This document shows, in pieces, positions 9,558 to 18,542 of a stretch of DNA of 64,000 bases (positions within the stretch are counted from its first letter, which is position 1; each line of letters begins with the position of its first letter). A model generated the notes under the pieces. It had not been told where the DNA came from and ran no database searches. It saw only the letters and a program-made list of their open reading frames with translations. Position numbers and translations under genes: made by a program. This DNA is from Pseudoalteromonas sp. OOF1S-7. Its GTDB lineage: Bacteria > Pseudomonadota > Gammaproteobacteria > Enterobacterales > Alteromonadaceae. The stretch is taken from NCBI RefSeq assembly GCF_022347765.1, contig NZ_JAKRFZ010000015.1, positions 62,001 to 126,000 of the forward strand. The letters are read 5' to 3'.

Positions 9558-9926
9558 CCTCTTTTACATACCAATTAGAATGTTTTGGATTATATACATA
9601 CCAGAATGTATGTAAATATAAGCTGTGTATTTTCTCAGCAAAGGCGATATCGCAAGCGGGTTAAAACCCCCTCACGGATACAGCTAAGTAAACAGCTTTG
9701 GCATTAAAATCTCAGTTACAAGAAAAGGTTAAAGAAAGGGGAATAGCAGTAAGTATGACGCGTGCAAATTATGCACACCGCTCAAACGCAGCGCCAGCAA
9801 GGAAAAAGCGAGCATACCCAAGGCATACTCACTGAAGAATAAAAAAACCGGCCTAGTCCGTTAGACCGTAACCTACTCAACGGGTTGTGAGCTAAAAAGC
9901 TAACGCCAGTGGATAACCACAGACGC
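9558..9926. other. Intergenic region upstream of the RND operon
   Basis: The first 60 bases hold the pump promoter and operator. The remaining 300 bases up to the stop codon of the DUF3103-like gene show no supported reading frame or RNA gene. It could include an untranslated region or the terminator of the preceding gene, but no clear hairpin with a T tract was found. Confidence 0.5.
9595..9614. promoter_or_regulatory. AcrR/TetR-type operator palindrome of the RND operon
   Basis: A perfect inverted repeat, TACATAC-N6-GTATGTA, 38 bases upstream of the fusion-protein start. The half-site TACATAC is the arm used by AcrR-like repressors of AcrAB-type pumps. A second imperfect copy (TACATAC followed by AGAATGT) lies at about 9565-9581, closer to the gene. 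The repressor at 4500-5129 is the obvious ligand. Confidence 0.75.
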
Positions 9927-11120
9927 TTATCTTGGCTCTATGGTTAGGGGAGAAAGTGTAATTTTTGCGTTATTGCTGGCGCCCATGTAACCACTGTAAT
10001 TCTGACCTTCAAACAAGGTGTAAAAAACATCCACATAATCATCGTCATTGCTGAACCAGTGATCCGGCATGGCTTTGATCAGCTGATTGGTCAGCTGAGG
10101 AATAATCGCATAGCCCTGTACATTGGGATCCGGAATGGTGCGCATCACCTGAGTGACGATATCTAAAAAGGTCGTCGCTAAATCTTTGTAGTTGGTGTTG
10201 TCATCCTGTTCCATTAACAGTACGTCCGCAGCCTGCCAGCGATAGCGCTCCCAGTGGATCAGGATCTGATTTGGTGTGTAGTCAGTACCATCATGATCCA
10301 GGTAGGGCATATCTACAATATCCAGCACAGGTTCATCACGCGAAGGACTCACTCCAGTGACAATGCCATACACTTCCGCTTTACCCAGTACCCAGGGTTC
10401 CTGATCGTTGTTGAGACGAATACGCTTCAAAACGCTGGTCGAAATGGCCTCAGACTGAATCGTCATTTGGTTCGTTTGCAGCATATCGCGAGAAAAACGT
10501 TCAACCGTTTGTCCGTCTCTGGCACTGCTAAAAATGTTCTGCATCACGGCCAGCCCTTCACGGCGCACCTGTTGTTGATCCAGCTCCAGAACAAGCACCG
10601 GGCGCTGTGGCATTTGCTGTGCATCTAACAGATGCAGCTGACCGTCACTGTCATAGGCTTCAACATGGATCCAGGTTTTATCATCCCCTTTCGGTGCAAA
10701 GGCGATCAACGGCTCTTCGCCTTCCTGCCATTGGCTCAGCATGTCAGCCGAAGCCAGACGCAATTGATAGAGGTTGCTGTCGCTTTGCGGCAAGCCTTTC
10801 AATACCCGGGTTTGTGTGCTTGCCTGGCCTATCAATGACTGTGCTTGCTGTGATACCTGCATGTCCTGCACCGTCAGGCGTGGCTGGCTTGCCAGTGCTG
10901 ACTGCCAGCGCGGCCCCTGGTGCGACAACTCTTGCGCCAGCGATTTCGCCATCACTTTCTTGATGTCACTGACCTGGAAGGCCTGTGGATTAAAGCGGTC
11001 AATCTGCGCCAGTGGCGCTGCCAGTTTATTCACGGCCTCAACCGGGGCTGCGGTTGCGCTCGCTGCTGCACTCAGGCTCAGAGCCAGTGCCGACAAAGTC
11101 ATCTGAGATATGCGTTTCAT
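9927..11120 (-). CDS. Secreted protein, DUF3103-like
   Basis: A 397-residue exported protein. The start at 11118-11120 gives a classic signal peptide (MKRISQMTLSALALSLSAAASATAAP). The upstream frame extension lacks one and is ignored. The mature part includes an HVEAYDSDGQLHLLDAQ segment, a VKRIRLNNDQEPWVLGKAEVYGI-like stretch and an acidic DMPYLDHDGTDYTPNQ segment. It ends in a region that resembles a small beta-sandwich. I associate it from memory with the DUF3103 family of marine Vibrio and Pseudoalteromonas secreted proteins. No enzymatic motif is evident. It is a single gene with no operon partner, upstream AT-rich DNA and no visible terminator. Confidence 0.6.
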   Translation of the reverse strand: MKRISQMTLSALALSLSAAASATAAPVEAVNKLAAPLAQIDRFNPQAFQVSDIKKVMAKSLAQELSHQGPRWQSALASQPRLTVQDMQVSQQAQSLIGQASTQTRVLKGLPQSDSNLYQLRLASADMLSQWQEGEEPLIAFAPKGDDKTWIHVEAYDSDGQLHLLDAQQMPQRPVLVLELDQQQVRREGLAVMQNIFSSARDGQTVERFSRDMLQTNQMTIQSEAISTSVLKRIRLNNDQEPWVLGKAEVYGIVTGVSPSRDEPVLDIVDMPYLDHDGTDYTPNQILIHWERYRWQAADVLLMEQDDNTNYKDLATTFLDIVTQVMRTIPDPNVQGYAIIPQLTNQLIKAMPDHWFSNDDDYVDVFYTLFEGQNYSGYMGASNNAKITLSPLTIEPR

Positions 11121-11478
11121 TGTTATAATTCTCCAGAAATAATCCTGTTCCGGCCTCTCCTGAACCACGGGAAGCCACCTCTCGTGTGCCAACCCAAGAT
11201 AAAACACGAAAATCAAATTATCAACACATTAATATAAAATTTACACAGGAAAATTAACATAAACTTATTATACGTCTGTTTTAAAACAACTTTAAATGTT
11301 AAAAATAAGGAGGTAATTAGATCTTTCTATCAACAAGAGTGAAGGCTCTATTTGGTTTGAGTCATTATTAGTCACTGGGAAACAGTTTCAGGCAGGCAAT
11401 TCACTGACATCAATAGACCTGTACAATGTGAACAGGCCGTGCCGACCAAATGAATATATTATGGGCAGCACCGATCAC
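11121..11478. other. Intergenic region between DUF3103-like gene and the 118-bp repeats
   Basis: AT-rich in the first 200 bases, which should carry the promoter of the DUF3103-like gene. No open frame, RNA gene or clear regulatory palindrome is supported. The repeats begin at 11479. Confidence 0.5.
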
Positions 11479-11832
11479 TTTTCAGCAGGACTGAGGGTAA
11501 TTTCCATGCCTGCACCAGTTGCGCCGACGACAGATAACCGCAACAACAGTCTCGACGTGCAGCGCCTGAGCGTAACATTTAGGATGAAAGCGTTATTTTT
11601 CAGCAGGACAGAGGGTAATTTCCATACCTGCACCAGTTGCGCCGACGACAGATAGCCGCAACAACAGTCTCGACGTGCAGCGCCTGAGCGTAACATTTAG
11701 GATGAAAGCGTTACTTTTCAGCTGGGTAGAGGGTAATTTCCATGCCTGCACCAATTGCAGAAATACGCAACAAAGTATCCACATGCAGCGCCTGAGAGTA
11801 GCATTTTGGCTGTTCTCCGCAGCTAAAGCCGA
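11479..11832. repeat. Three tandem 118-bp units, two of them decayed gene-end copies
   Basis: Three units start at 11479, 11597 and 11715 with exact 118-base spacing. The first two are nearly identical to each other. The third is the real 3' end of the gene at 11711-12091 and is more diverged from them. In units one and two the minus strand can be read to a GAGMEITL..PAEK ending like that of the intact gene, but the segment before it (CYAQALHVET) is in another frame and there is an extra Thr-coding insertion. They look like decayed remnants of a paralogous gene end. The period is not a multiple of three. Confidence 0.75.
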
Positions 11833-12091
11833 TATCAAAGGTGCGTTTCGAACACCCAAGCCACTGCTTCAGGGCTGACTTAGAGCATGATTCGATCAGT
11901 TCACATAAATGATTAATGGCTTTGTCCGGGCTCGTTACCTCAGCACTGGCTTCAATTCTGGCCAGCTGGCGATACTCATCCTGGTCATAGTGCAGTACCA
12001 CCGCGTTCTTTTTAAGATCCGCAACCAGAGCAGAAATATCCTGCTTGGATTCTAACTCTAAGTCGACATTTAAAAACTGGATTTCTGACAT
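11711..12091 (-). CDS. Small protein of unknown function
   Basis: A 126-residue soluble protein that I do not recognise. It starts MSEIQFLNVDLELESKQDIS, has no signal peptide or membrane segment, and ends with a Gly-rich strand (ISAIGAGMEITLYPAEK) after a FDIGFSCGEQPKCYSQAL segment. The pattern is that of a small alpha/beta domain, similar in feel to immunity or DUF4279-type proteins, but I would not assign it. Two decayed copies of its last third lie directly downstream, which suggests a gene family that has duplicated and eroded here. It diverges from the PepSY-type gene, with 160 bases between. Confidence 0.6.
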   Translation of the reverse strand: MSEIQFLNVDLELESKQDISALVADLKKNAVVLHYDQDEYRQLARIEASAEVTSPDKAINHLCELIESCSKSALKQWLGCSKRTFDIGFSCGEQPKCYSQALHVDTLLRISAIGAGMEITLYPAEK

Positions 12092-12251
12092 GACGGGGCA
12101 ATTACCTTGTTTCTTTTTGAGTGGTTCGCTGCCATATCTGCGTCATGTTCAGCGCCAGAACACGGTCGATTGGCAGGTGCGACAATATGTCACTATGGAT
12201 TTTACGCGAATTCTCATAAGCTATCAGCAATTTTGACGAAAAAACAGCACT

Positions 12252-12956
12252 ATGAATAAATCCAATTTCAAACCTATCCGAAAATTCCACAAACTGGCGG
12301 GTTATCTGCTGGCACTGCAGCTCTTTGCCTGGTTGCTCGGTGGCCTGGTGATGAGCGCTATTCCTCTGGATAAAGTGCATGGCAAACATCTGGCTAAACG
12401 TGCGCTGGAAAACCCTTTTATTCCGGCCGATTATTCCGCTGACCTCGACCGCCTTGCGCGCAATGTCGATGGATTTAGCAGTCTGACATTGAGTCACTTT
12501 TTAGATCAGCCCATGATCATTGTTAACGGAACTGAACGCACCTATTTCACCGCCACCGGCGCCCCCTTTCCTGCCCCAACCGAAACCCAGATCCGTGCCA
12601 ACGCCCGCGCCCATTTCCTCGGCGATAGCTCCATTAACTCAGTACAGCTACTTACCAATGGCCCCCGGGAAGTGCAGTATCGTCCTCAAGTTTGGCAAAT
12701 CACGTTTGCTGATCCACTCAGTACGACACTGTACCTGGAGGCACGCAGTGGCCAGGTGATCACCGTACGTAGTACGCTGTGGCGCATTTTCGACTTTTTC
12801 TGGATGTTGCACATTATGGATTATGACGAGCGTGATGACTTCAACAATCCACTGCTGATCACCTTTGCCGCCTGTAGTGTGGTATTTTGTCTCAGTGGTA
12901 TATTGTTGCTGCTTCAGTCTCGTCCCTGGCGCAGACGCCGCCGACAACCCGGCTAA
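12252..12956 (+). CDS. PepSY-type membrane protein
   Basis: A 234-residue protein with one membrane helix near the N-terminus (about 20-40, AGYLLALQLFAWLLGG) and one near the C-terminus (about 203-222, LLITFAACSVVFCLSGILLL), with an RRRRRQ tail. Between them is a periplasmic domain with the PepSY-like line TLYLEARSGQVITVRSTLWR followed by FFWMLHIMDYDERDDFNNP, a signature of PepSY-associated transmembrane proteins. Such proteins are often found with iron-uptake or reductase systems, but the closest neighbours here are a protease and an unknown gene, so any iron role is only suggestive. The start ATG at 12252 has no strong ribosome binding site. Confidence 0.7.
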   Translation: MNKSNFKPIRKFHKLAGYLLALQLFAWLLGGLVMSAIPLDKVHGKHLAKRALENPFIPADYSADLDRLARNVDGFSSLTLSHFLDQPMIIVNGTERTYFTATGAPFPAPTETQIRANARAHFLGDSSINSVQLLTNGPREVQYRPQVWQITFADPLSTTLYLEARSGQVITVRSTLWRIFDFFWMLHIMDYDERDDFNNPLLITFAACSVVFCLSGILLLLQSRPWRRRRRQPG

Positions 12957-13118
12957 AGCGAGATGCTGCGCAAAATCGCCTACCTCATATGCATGGAATG
13001 GCTTACACTCAATATTTGTGCTGCCGTTGACATTAATTAACAGTCAGCCCGGTCTATCTGTTGTATTGTACAAAAAGTGTTGACAGTTTTTAGCGCAACG
13101 AACAGACAGGATAAAACC

Positions 13119-14777
13119 ATGATGCAATTCAGTAACTTATACCTTGCCATCGGATTGGCTTTGGCCCTCACAGCGCTCTCAGGGTGCGGTGGCGGCGGCA
13201 CAGAGAGCAGCACAGGCAGCGATTCTGGCACTGTGACAACACCAACTAATAACAATAATAATAATGGTAGCGACTCAGGTGGGAGCAGCACAGAGCCAAG
13301 CTGGCAGCCTGGCGTATTTCCGCCCGCCACTAACTTCATAAACTACTGCGCTAACCCGCGGACCGGGCTGGATGAGTTTAACAATAACCAACCCTTCCCG
13401 GACAGAGAAGGGACAGTGATGCATGAAAAAATGTGGTTGCGCTCATTCAGCAACGAAACCTACTTGTGGTATGACGAAATAGCCGACAACAACCCGCAAG
13501 ATTTCAGCACCGTGGCAGATTATTTTGCCCAGCTAAAAACCACTCAGCGTAACCCGGATAATTCACTGAAAGACCAGTTCCACTTTTCCAGCACCTACGA
13601 AAGCTATCAAAAAGAACGGCAGTCGGGTGTGACCACCAGCTATGGTATTCACTGGGCAGCTATCAAAACCGCTTCACCAGATAGAAACTTTACCATAGCC
13701 TATATTGAACCAAACTCACCAGCGGCGGCCAGAGGCCTGAGCAGAGGAGACCGCCTGATCAGCATTGATGGCGAGGACTTTGTAGACGGTGATAACGTCA
13801 CGCTGTTCAACGAAGCCCTGTTTCCCAGTGAACCAAAAGCCTACACCTTCGTTTTTCGCCCTACCCAGGGCGAAGAGAAGTCGGCCAATATGACAGCCGT
13901 CGACTTTGAGCAAACACCGGTGCAAAACACCAAAATTATATCGCACGGTGGAAAAACCGTCGGCTATGTGCAGTTCAATCAGTTTATCCCTACTGCACAG
14001 GAACCCCTGATCGCGGCATTTGACAGTTTTAAAAACAGGGGGGTCAATGAGCTGGTGCTGGATATGCGGTATAACGGTGGCGGACTCATTCACAGCGCCG
14101 CACAGCTAGGTTATATGGTTGCAGGTGACAGCTCACTAAGTCGCAACTTTGGGGTTACTACCTATAATGATAAGCGCCAGAGTGAGAACCGAGTTTACAC
14201 CTTTGAGCCTCGCCGGATTGACTGGACCCGAGAAGTATTTCTCAATGACACCACCTTACCCAGCCTGGATTTGTCTAAAGTATACGTACTGACCACCGAC
14301 GACACCGCCTCAGCGAGTGAAATGGTGATCAATGGCTTGCGTGGTATCGATGTGGAGGTGGTTCAGATAGGCACTACTACGCGAGGTAAACCCTATGGTT
14401 TCTTACCCGCACCGAACTGTGGCATGGTGTATTACACCATTCAATCTAAATCTGCTAATGAAAAGGGCTTTGGCGACTACGCCAATGGCTTTACCCCAAC
14501 ACCAGCAAGCCAGATAAGCGGCGAAACCGGGTTAGATGCAAAAGTACCTGGCTGTCAGGTAAGTGATGATTTAAGCCATGAATTAGGGGACGAAAGTGAG
14601 CAGCTCCTGGCGACTGCTTTACACCACAGTGCAACCGGAAGCTGCCTGGCCAACGAGACGGCGGGGGTTTCTGCCAGACCCGATGACAGCGGGCAGGCCG
14701 GGGCACATAACACAGTGATCTTACCGTTCAAACCACTACGTGATGGCGCGATCCACACAACACTTAAAGGACAGTAA
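13119..14777 (+). CDS. S41 family C-terminal-processing-type peptidase, lipoprotein
   Basis: A 552-residue lipoprotein. The signal peptide ends in a lipobox (LTALSGC, Cys near residue 21), followed by a low-complexity Gly/Ser/Thr/Asn linker. A PDZ-like domain (about 180-255) includes YGIHWAAIKTASPDRNF and IEPNSPAAARGLSRGDRLISIDGE. The S41 catalytic domain contains VLDMRYNGGGLIHSA and the nucleophile region TDDTASASEMVING, in which the Ser of SASEM is the likely catalytic residue. It probably cleaves periplasmic or envelope proteins. The start is the ATG at 13119 after AGG. It is followed after 2 bases by a second lipoprotein gene, so the two are co-expressed. Family assignment is secure; substrate unknown. 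Confidence 0.88.
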   Translation: MMQFSNLYLAIGLALALTALSGCGGGGTESSTGSDSGTVTTPTNNNNNNGSDSGGSSTEPSWQPGVFPPATNFINYCANPRTGLDEFNNNQPFPDREGTVMHEKMWLRSFSNETYLWYDEIADNNPQDFSTVADYFAQLKTTQRNPDNSLKDQFHFSSTYESYQKERQSGVTTSYGIHWAAIKTASPDRNFTIAYIEPNSPAAARGLSRGDRLISIDGEDFVDGDNVTLFNEALFPSEPKAYTFVFRPTQGEEKSANMTAVDFEQTPVQNTKIISHGGKTVGYVQFNQFIPTAQEPLIAAFDSFKNRGVNELVLDMRYNGGGLIHSAAQLGYMVAGDSSLSRNFGVTTYNDKRQSENRVYTFEPRRIDWTREVFLNDTTLPSLDLSKVYVLTTDDTASASEMVINGLRGIDVEVVQIGTTTRGKPYGFLPAPNCGMVYYTIQSKSANEKGFGDYANGFTPTPASQISGETGLDAKVPGCQVSDDLSHELGDESEQLLATALHHSATGSCLANETAGVSARPDDSGQAGAHNTVILPFKPLRDGAIHTTLKGQ

Positions 14778-14779
14778 CG

Positions 14780-15166
14780 ATGAGATGTTCGGGATGGTTT
14801 GCCACCTTACTGGCTCTGCTGCTCAGCGGCTGCCAATCTAGCAAAGCTGCACCAGTCCATGCGGCCTTAATTGAACAAACCACCCCGGACATGATCCGAG
14901 AGATTCAACACGCCATTGTCGCCCTCAAGGGTGGCAGGGCCCCCAAACTCGCCCACAATGTGTTTATGCAGCATTCCACCTTATTTCTTGAAAAAGGTAA
15001 CCTGCTGGATCCCTCCGGACAACCCATACTGGGCAGCAGAGAGGGCGGTGTCACGGGTTTCGAACTGCAAAAACGGGGTAAGCAGTGTGTTTTGTATTAC
15101 CCCAGAACCGGAGAATATCGGGTATTGCCTTCGGTGCCCTGTGTGATCAATCCGCGCCAGCCTTAA
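14780..15166 (+). CDS. Small lipoprotein of unknown function
   Basis: A 128-residue lipoprotein with lipobox LLLSGC (Cys near 18). The mature part, about 110 residues, contains MIREIQHAIVALKGG, a KLAHNVFMQHSTLFLEKGN stretch and two Cys residues (GKQCVLYY and SVPCVI) that could pair as a disulfide. No family recognised. It begins two bases after the S41 protease stop codon, so translation is probably coupled and the protein may act with the protease as an adaptor or substrate, which is inference only. Confidence 0.75.
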   Translation: MRCSGWFATLLALLLSGCQSSKAAPVHAALIEQTTPDMIREIQHAIVALKGGRAPKLAHNVFMQHSTLFLEKGNLLDPSGQPILGSREGGVTGFELQKRGKQCVLYYPRTGEYRVLPSVPCVINPRQP

Positions 15167-15186
15167 CGGGCTAAGTGTTAAGCCCG
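15167..15186 (+). terminator. Hairpin after the S41 protease/lipoprotein unit
   Basis: CGGGCT at 15167-15172 pairs with AGCCCG at 15181-15186 around an 8-base loop, immediately after the lipoprotein stop codon. No long T tract follows, so it is only a candidate terminator. Confidence 0.45.
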
Positions 15187-15258
15187 GCTTCACACCCGAG
15201 CGAACTTGCAACATTTCCTTATATCGGTAATATGACTGCCACTAATTGAGGGAGTCAT

Positions 15259-15948
15259 ATGTCGTTAACACCAGCCGAATTATTCACACCCCAGCTGCCA
15301 TTCGCCAGCTATAGCAGCACTTTTAGCGTAGCAGCCTATCAGGACAGTGATTTTTCACGCTACACCCAGCCGCTGCCGGAAAAACTGAGCCGAGCTGTTG
15401 CCAAACGTAAAGCCGAATATCTGGCCGGGCGCCACTGTGCCAGTCAGGCGCTGAAAATGCTGGGACAGCCCCACACTATCATTGCCAGTGCAGAAAGTCG
15501 TGCACCGGTGTGGCCATCGGGCATTCAGGGCACCATTACCCATACTCAGGAACTGGCCATGGCCATGGCCTGTGATGACCCCTCGGTGCTGGGATTGGGC
15601 ATAGATCTGGAAAAAAAGATGACGCTCAGGCAAGAGCAGGAACTACAAACACAAATACTGGGAAAAACAGAACGGCCGGCATTTGAGCAGCTGAGCAAAG
15701 ATCATGCTTGCCCGCTAACGCTGATCTTTTCCGCCAAAGAAAGCATTTTTAAGGCACTGTACCCTGTAGTCCAACGCTTTTTTGGTTTTGAGGCCGCATG
15801 CCTGATTGAACACAGCGATAACCAGCTACACTTTACGCTCACAGAAACGCTCCATGAGATCCTGCCACAGGGCACTCAAGTCAGTGTGTATTATCAACTC
15901 AATAATGAGCTGGTACTGACCGAGTGCTGTCTGCGCGCGGCGCCTTAA
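15259..15948 (+). CDS. entD: 4'-phosphopantetheinyl transferase, EntD type
   Basis: A 229-residue protein with the EntD/Sfp layout: KRKAEYLAGRHCA near residue 50, GLGIDLEKKM near 115 (metal-binding Asp and Glu), and FSAKESIFKALYP near 160. It transfers phosphopantetheine from CoA to carrier domains. Here it would activate the EntB aryl carrier, the carrier domains of both NRPS proteins and the PKS. It is the first gene on the left of the siderophore locus. Its stop codon overlaps that of the convergent exporter gene (15945-15948). RBS GGGAG at 15251-15255 supports the ATG at 15259. No iron-starvation box was found upstream of it. Confidence 0.93.
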   Translation: MSLTPAELFTPQLPFASYSSTFSVAAYQDSDFSRYTQPLPEKLSRAVAKRKAEYLAGRHCASQALKMLGQPHTIIASAESRAPVWPSGIQGTITHTQELAMAMACDDPSVLGLGIDLEKKMTLRQEQELQTQILGKTERPAFEQLSKDHACPLTLIFSAKESIFKALYPVVQRFFGFEAACLIEHSDNQLHFTLTETLHEILPQGTQVSVYYQLNNELVLTECCLRAAP

Positions 15949-17582
15949 GCCAGCGCCGCTTGCTGTGACGTTGCCTCAGCAGCCAACCCTCCAGGCTCGC
16001 TGAGACACCCGTTGTCCATTTTTAGCAGCCGGTCGGCCAGGCCAAAATACTTATCATCGTGGGTGATCACCAGTACCGTTTTGCCCTGTGCACTCAGCTC
16101 AGGCAACAGCTCACGATAGAACACCTCCTTAAAGACTGGATCCTGATCCGCCGCCCATTCATCAAAGATATAAAACGGTCTGTCTTCCATATACGCCACC
16201 ACCAGAGCAAGGCGTTTACGCTGACCCTGCGAGAGCTTTTGGGTGGTAAAAGCACCATCTTTAATTGCCACCTTGTGATGCAAATTAAGCTTTCGGATCA
16301 AAGCATTACCTTTGTCTTCCAACGCCTGTCCCTGACAGCCCAAGACCCGATCAAAGAGGTAAAAATCACTGAATACTGTACTGAACAGCTGGCGATAGTC
16401 ATCAAACTGCGCCGACTGCACCGCTTGTCCATCTACCAGTATTTGCCCCTGGCGCGCCTCAAACAGGCCACACAACAGTTTGGCAAAGGTCGTTTTACCA
16501 CTGCCATTACCACCGACCAGATACACTAACTCACCTTTGCGCAGAGTCAGATTGATGGGGGTCAGGGCAAACACTTCATCACTTTGTTCATGGTAATAAC
16601 CGTGGCTGATGTCTGTCAGAGCAAGTTCATTGAAGTCGGTCATAGCCTCACTGCTGTGCGGCATCAGCGCCATTTCTTCGGTCAAAGAGGCAATGGTATT
16701 TGCCGAGGCCTTCGCCGCGGCGGCTTTAGGAATGGCGGCCAGCATCACTTCTAACGGCGTCAGCATATACAGAAATAACAGCGCAAAGCCCGACATCACT
16801 TTACCGCTATCCGCGCCGGGCGCGGAGAGGTAAAACAGTGCGCCACCAATAAATGCAAATACACTGAAACCTCCCCAGGACGCCGCGTAGTGATACATAC
16901 TGGCCCCCTGTACACGACGTTTTTGCAGTAAAGAGATGGTGCTGCCAATCACCTCCTGGAAGAAGCTTTCACGCTTTTCCCGGTGCAATTTTAGCTCTTT
17001 TGCGCCGGCGTAGATGGCATCGAACTGATCGTACAAGGTATCCTGAATTTTCGCGGCTTCAGTCACTTTACGAAAGGCACTGGCGTTGGCCAGACTGTAA
17101 CCGACAGAACCCAGTACCAACGTCAACAGGGCAAACAAAAACACCTGCCAGTCGAGCCAGGCCATATAAACAAAGCTGCCCAGTACCACCATGGCATTAC
17201 TGAGAATATTCGGCAGGCTCTGGAAAAACTCCGCCACTTTGAGGCTGTGCTCAGTCAGACACGATTTGATCTTACCGGCCCCCTGCGCTTCGACATGGCT
17301 GAACTGCGCGCCTATTACGTGCTCTGCCACTTCACGACGTACGGTAGCCTGACTTTGCTGGCTGAGCTGTTCAGCGAGTAATTTAGAAGCCAGCTGTAAA
17401 CCCACCCCCAGACAGGCCAGTACGGCAAACCAGACAAACTGCTCAGAGCGGCCAGCCTGGTTACTGTTAATGATTTCGTTGATCAGCGCAACCAGCGACA
17501 CGCTGATCAGACCAAACAAGACACTGCTGAGTGCGGTAGCGATAAAGCGCCACCAGGTATTACGGATCAATTTTGCAAGCAC
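15945..17582 (-). CDS. Cyclic-peptide/siderophore precursor ABC exporter, PvdE type
   Basis: A 545-residue fused permease-ATPase. Six membrane helices lie in residues 1-300. The ATPase part has Walker A GGNGSGKTTFAKLL near 362, signature LSQGQRKRLAL, and Walker B YIFDEWAADQDPVFKE. That ATPase form, including DEWAADQDP, is what I recall for the PvdE/SyrD family of lipopeptide and siderophore-precursor exporters. PvdE moves acylated ferribactin into the periplasm, where PvdQ removes the acyl chain. A PvdQ homologue is present here too, so an analogous function is likely. Start is a GTG at 17580-17582. It diverges from the reductase gene, and both promoters carry iron-starvation-type boxes. Confidence 0.88.
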   Translation of the reverse strand: MLAKLIRNTWWRFIATALSSVLFGLISVSLVALINEIINSNQAGRSEQFVWFAVLACLGVGLQLASKLLAEQLSQQSQATVRREVAEHVIGAQFSHVEAQGAGKIKSCLTEHSLKVAEFFQSLPNILSNAMVVLGSFVYMAWLDWQVFLFALLTLVLGSVGYSLANASAFRKVTEAAKIQDTLYDQFDAIYAGAKELKLHREKRESFFQEVIGSTISLLQKRRVQGASMYHYAASWGGFSVFAFIGGALFYLSAPGADSGKVMSGFALLFLYMLTPLEVMLAAIPKAAAAKASANTIASLTEEMALMPHSSEAMTDFNELALTDISHGYYHEQSDEVFALTPINLTLRKGELVYLVGGNGSGKTTFAKLLCGLFEARQGQILVDGQAVQSAQFDDYRQLFSTVFSDFYLFDRVLGCQGQALEDKGNALIRKLNLHHKVAIKDGAFTTQKLSQGQRKRLALVVAYMEDRPFYIFDEWAADQDPVFKEVFYRELLPELSAQGKTVLVITHDDKYFGLADRLLKMDNGCLSEPGGLAAEATSQQAALA

Positions 17583-17624
17583 GGGGTCTCTCTTCTATGC
17601 TGACGTGGATTTGCTTTAGGTGGT

Positions 17625-17649
17625 GACGAACAGGGAGTAAAAAAATTCA
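17625..17649 (-). promoter_or_regulatory. Iron-starvation sigma box for the exporter gene
   Basis: On the minus strand: TGAAT-N16-CGTC, ending 42 bases before the GTG start. The form is one base off the TAAAT ideal but identical to the box before the dapE-like gene. It overlaps the oppositely oriented fhuF box, so the two divergent promoters share DNA. Confidence 0.55.
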
Positions 17650-17662
17650 CCCTCAAAACGTC
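17638..17662 (+). promoter_or_regulatory. Iron-starvation sigma box for the FhuF-like gene
   Basis: TAAAA-N16-CGTC, ending 40 bases before the TTG start at 17703. The two elements correspond to the -35 TAAAT and -10 CGT of PvdS-type promoters, at the 16-base spacing shared by all copies in this window. Confidence 0.7.
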
Positions 17663-17702
17663 TATGTATCGGTATTTGTAGCAAATCAACCTCGAGGTAC
17701 GC

Positions 17703-18464
17703 TTGCTTCCAACATTACAACCGTTTTTCCAGGGGCCCTTCAGGGAATATGGCGAGGCCGTCACTTTGTCACAATCCCCAGACTTGCCCACTCTGGCACA
17801 GCAATTTGCTGAGGTGACTGCGTTGAAAAGCGCCATCCGCAGCTGGGCCCAAAACGAAGGCATCGAACAACCCCGGGCACAAGCCTCCACCTGGCATATG
17901 CGCTATTGCGTCAGAGTGCTGCCAACTGTGCTACTCAGTCACAGTGTGCTCAACCGGGGCCTGCCCGTGGCTGCGCAGCACGTTCAGTTGTGTTTAGCCA
18001 CCCAGCGGCTGATGTTGCAGACCTGTGGCCAGCCTTTTGCGCCAGCCAGTTGCGCGAGGGTCAAATATCATCCGCTGATCTTTGCACACTTTGCCCCGCT
18101 TCATGCCTTTCTCAGCAGCGAATTTTGCATCCCTGAGCGGGTGTTGTGGAGCAACCTGGTGTTTCGCCTGCGTCACATCAGCACCACCATCGCCAGTGTG
18201 TTACCTGATGCCTCTGGGCTGCAACAAGACATTCGGACTCTACTGCACCGCCACTGCTGGCAAGATCAGCCTAACCCGCTGTTCAAAGCACAGCGCAATG
18301 AATACCTAGCTTCAGGAAAGCGGGTGCGAGGCGAATGCTGCTTGCTTCATGCACACCCGCACAAAGACTACTGCGGTGACTGCCCGAAACGCCCGGAATT
18401 CATGGCTGCACGCAAAACAGCCCGCAAGCAAATCGACTGCAGGACTAAATCTTTTTCGCAATGA
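17703..18464 (+). CDS. FhuF-like siderophore-iron reductase
   Basis: A 253-residue cytoplasmic protein with the FhuF C-terminal cluster motif: GECCLLHAH..DYCGDCP, spaced CC-x10-C-x2-C, which binds a 2Fe-2S centre. The rest is weakly conserved, as is normal for the family. It would reduce Fe(III) in the imported siderophore complex to release iron. A TTG start at 17703 preceded by GAGG with a 5-base gap is the best start. It lies between the exporter and the DHB operon. Its last codons overlap the promoter box of entC. Confidence 0.82.
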   Translation: MLPTLQPFFQGPFREYGEAVTLSQSPDLPTLAQQFAEVTALKSAIRSWAQNEGIEQPRAQASTWHMRYCVRVLPTVLLSHSVLNRGLPVAAQHVQLCLATQRLMLQTCGQPFAPASCARVKYHPLIFAHFAPLHAFLSSEFCIPERVLWSNLVFRLRHISTTIASVLPDASGLQQDIRTLLHRHCWQDQPNPLFKAQRNEYLASGKRVRGECCLLHAHPHKDYCGDCPKRPEFMAARKTARKQIDCRTKSFSQ

Positions 18465-18470
18465 GTCGTC
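18446..18470 (+). promoter_or_regulatory. Iron-starvation sigma box for the DHB operon
   Basis: TAAAT-N16-CGTC, an exact match to the PvdS-type promoter consensus, 72 bases before the entC start. The box overlaps the last codons and the TGA stop (18462-18464) of the FhuF-like gene. Confidence 0.75.
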
Positions 18471-18542
18471 TTGGTCACATCTCGCTGAACGCAGTTCGCA
18501 TCAGCGTTGCTATCGACAGAGTCAACAGAGGAAAATAAACCC

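Noticed and set aside
11479..11714. The 118-bp repeats as a CRISPR array or integron attC sites
   Set aside because: Units are directly joined with no spacers and show homology to the coding end of the adjacent gene, and no long imperfect palindrome like an attC site was seen.
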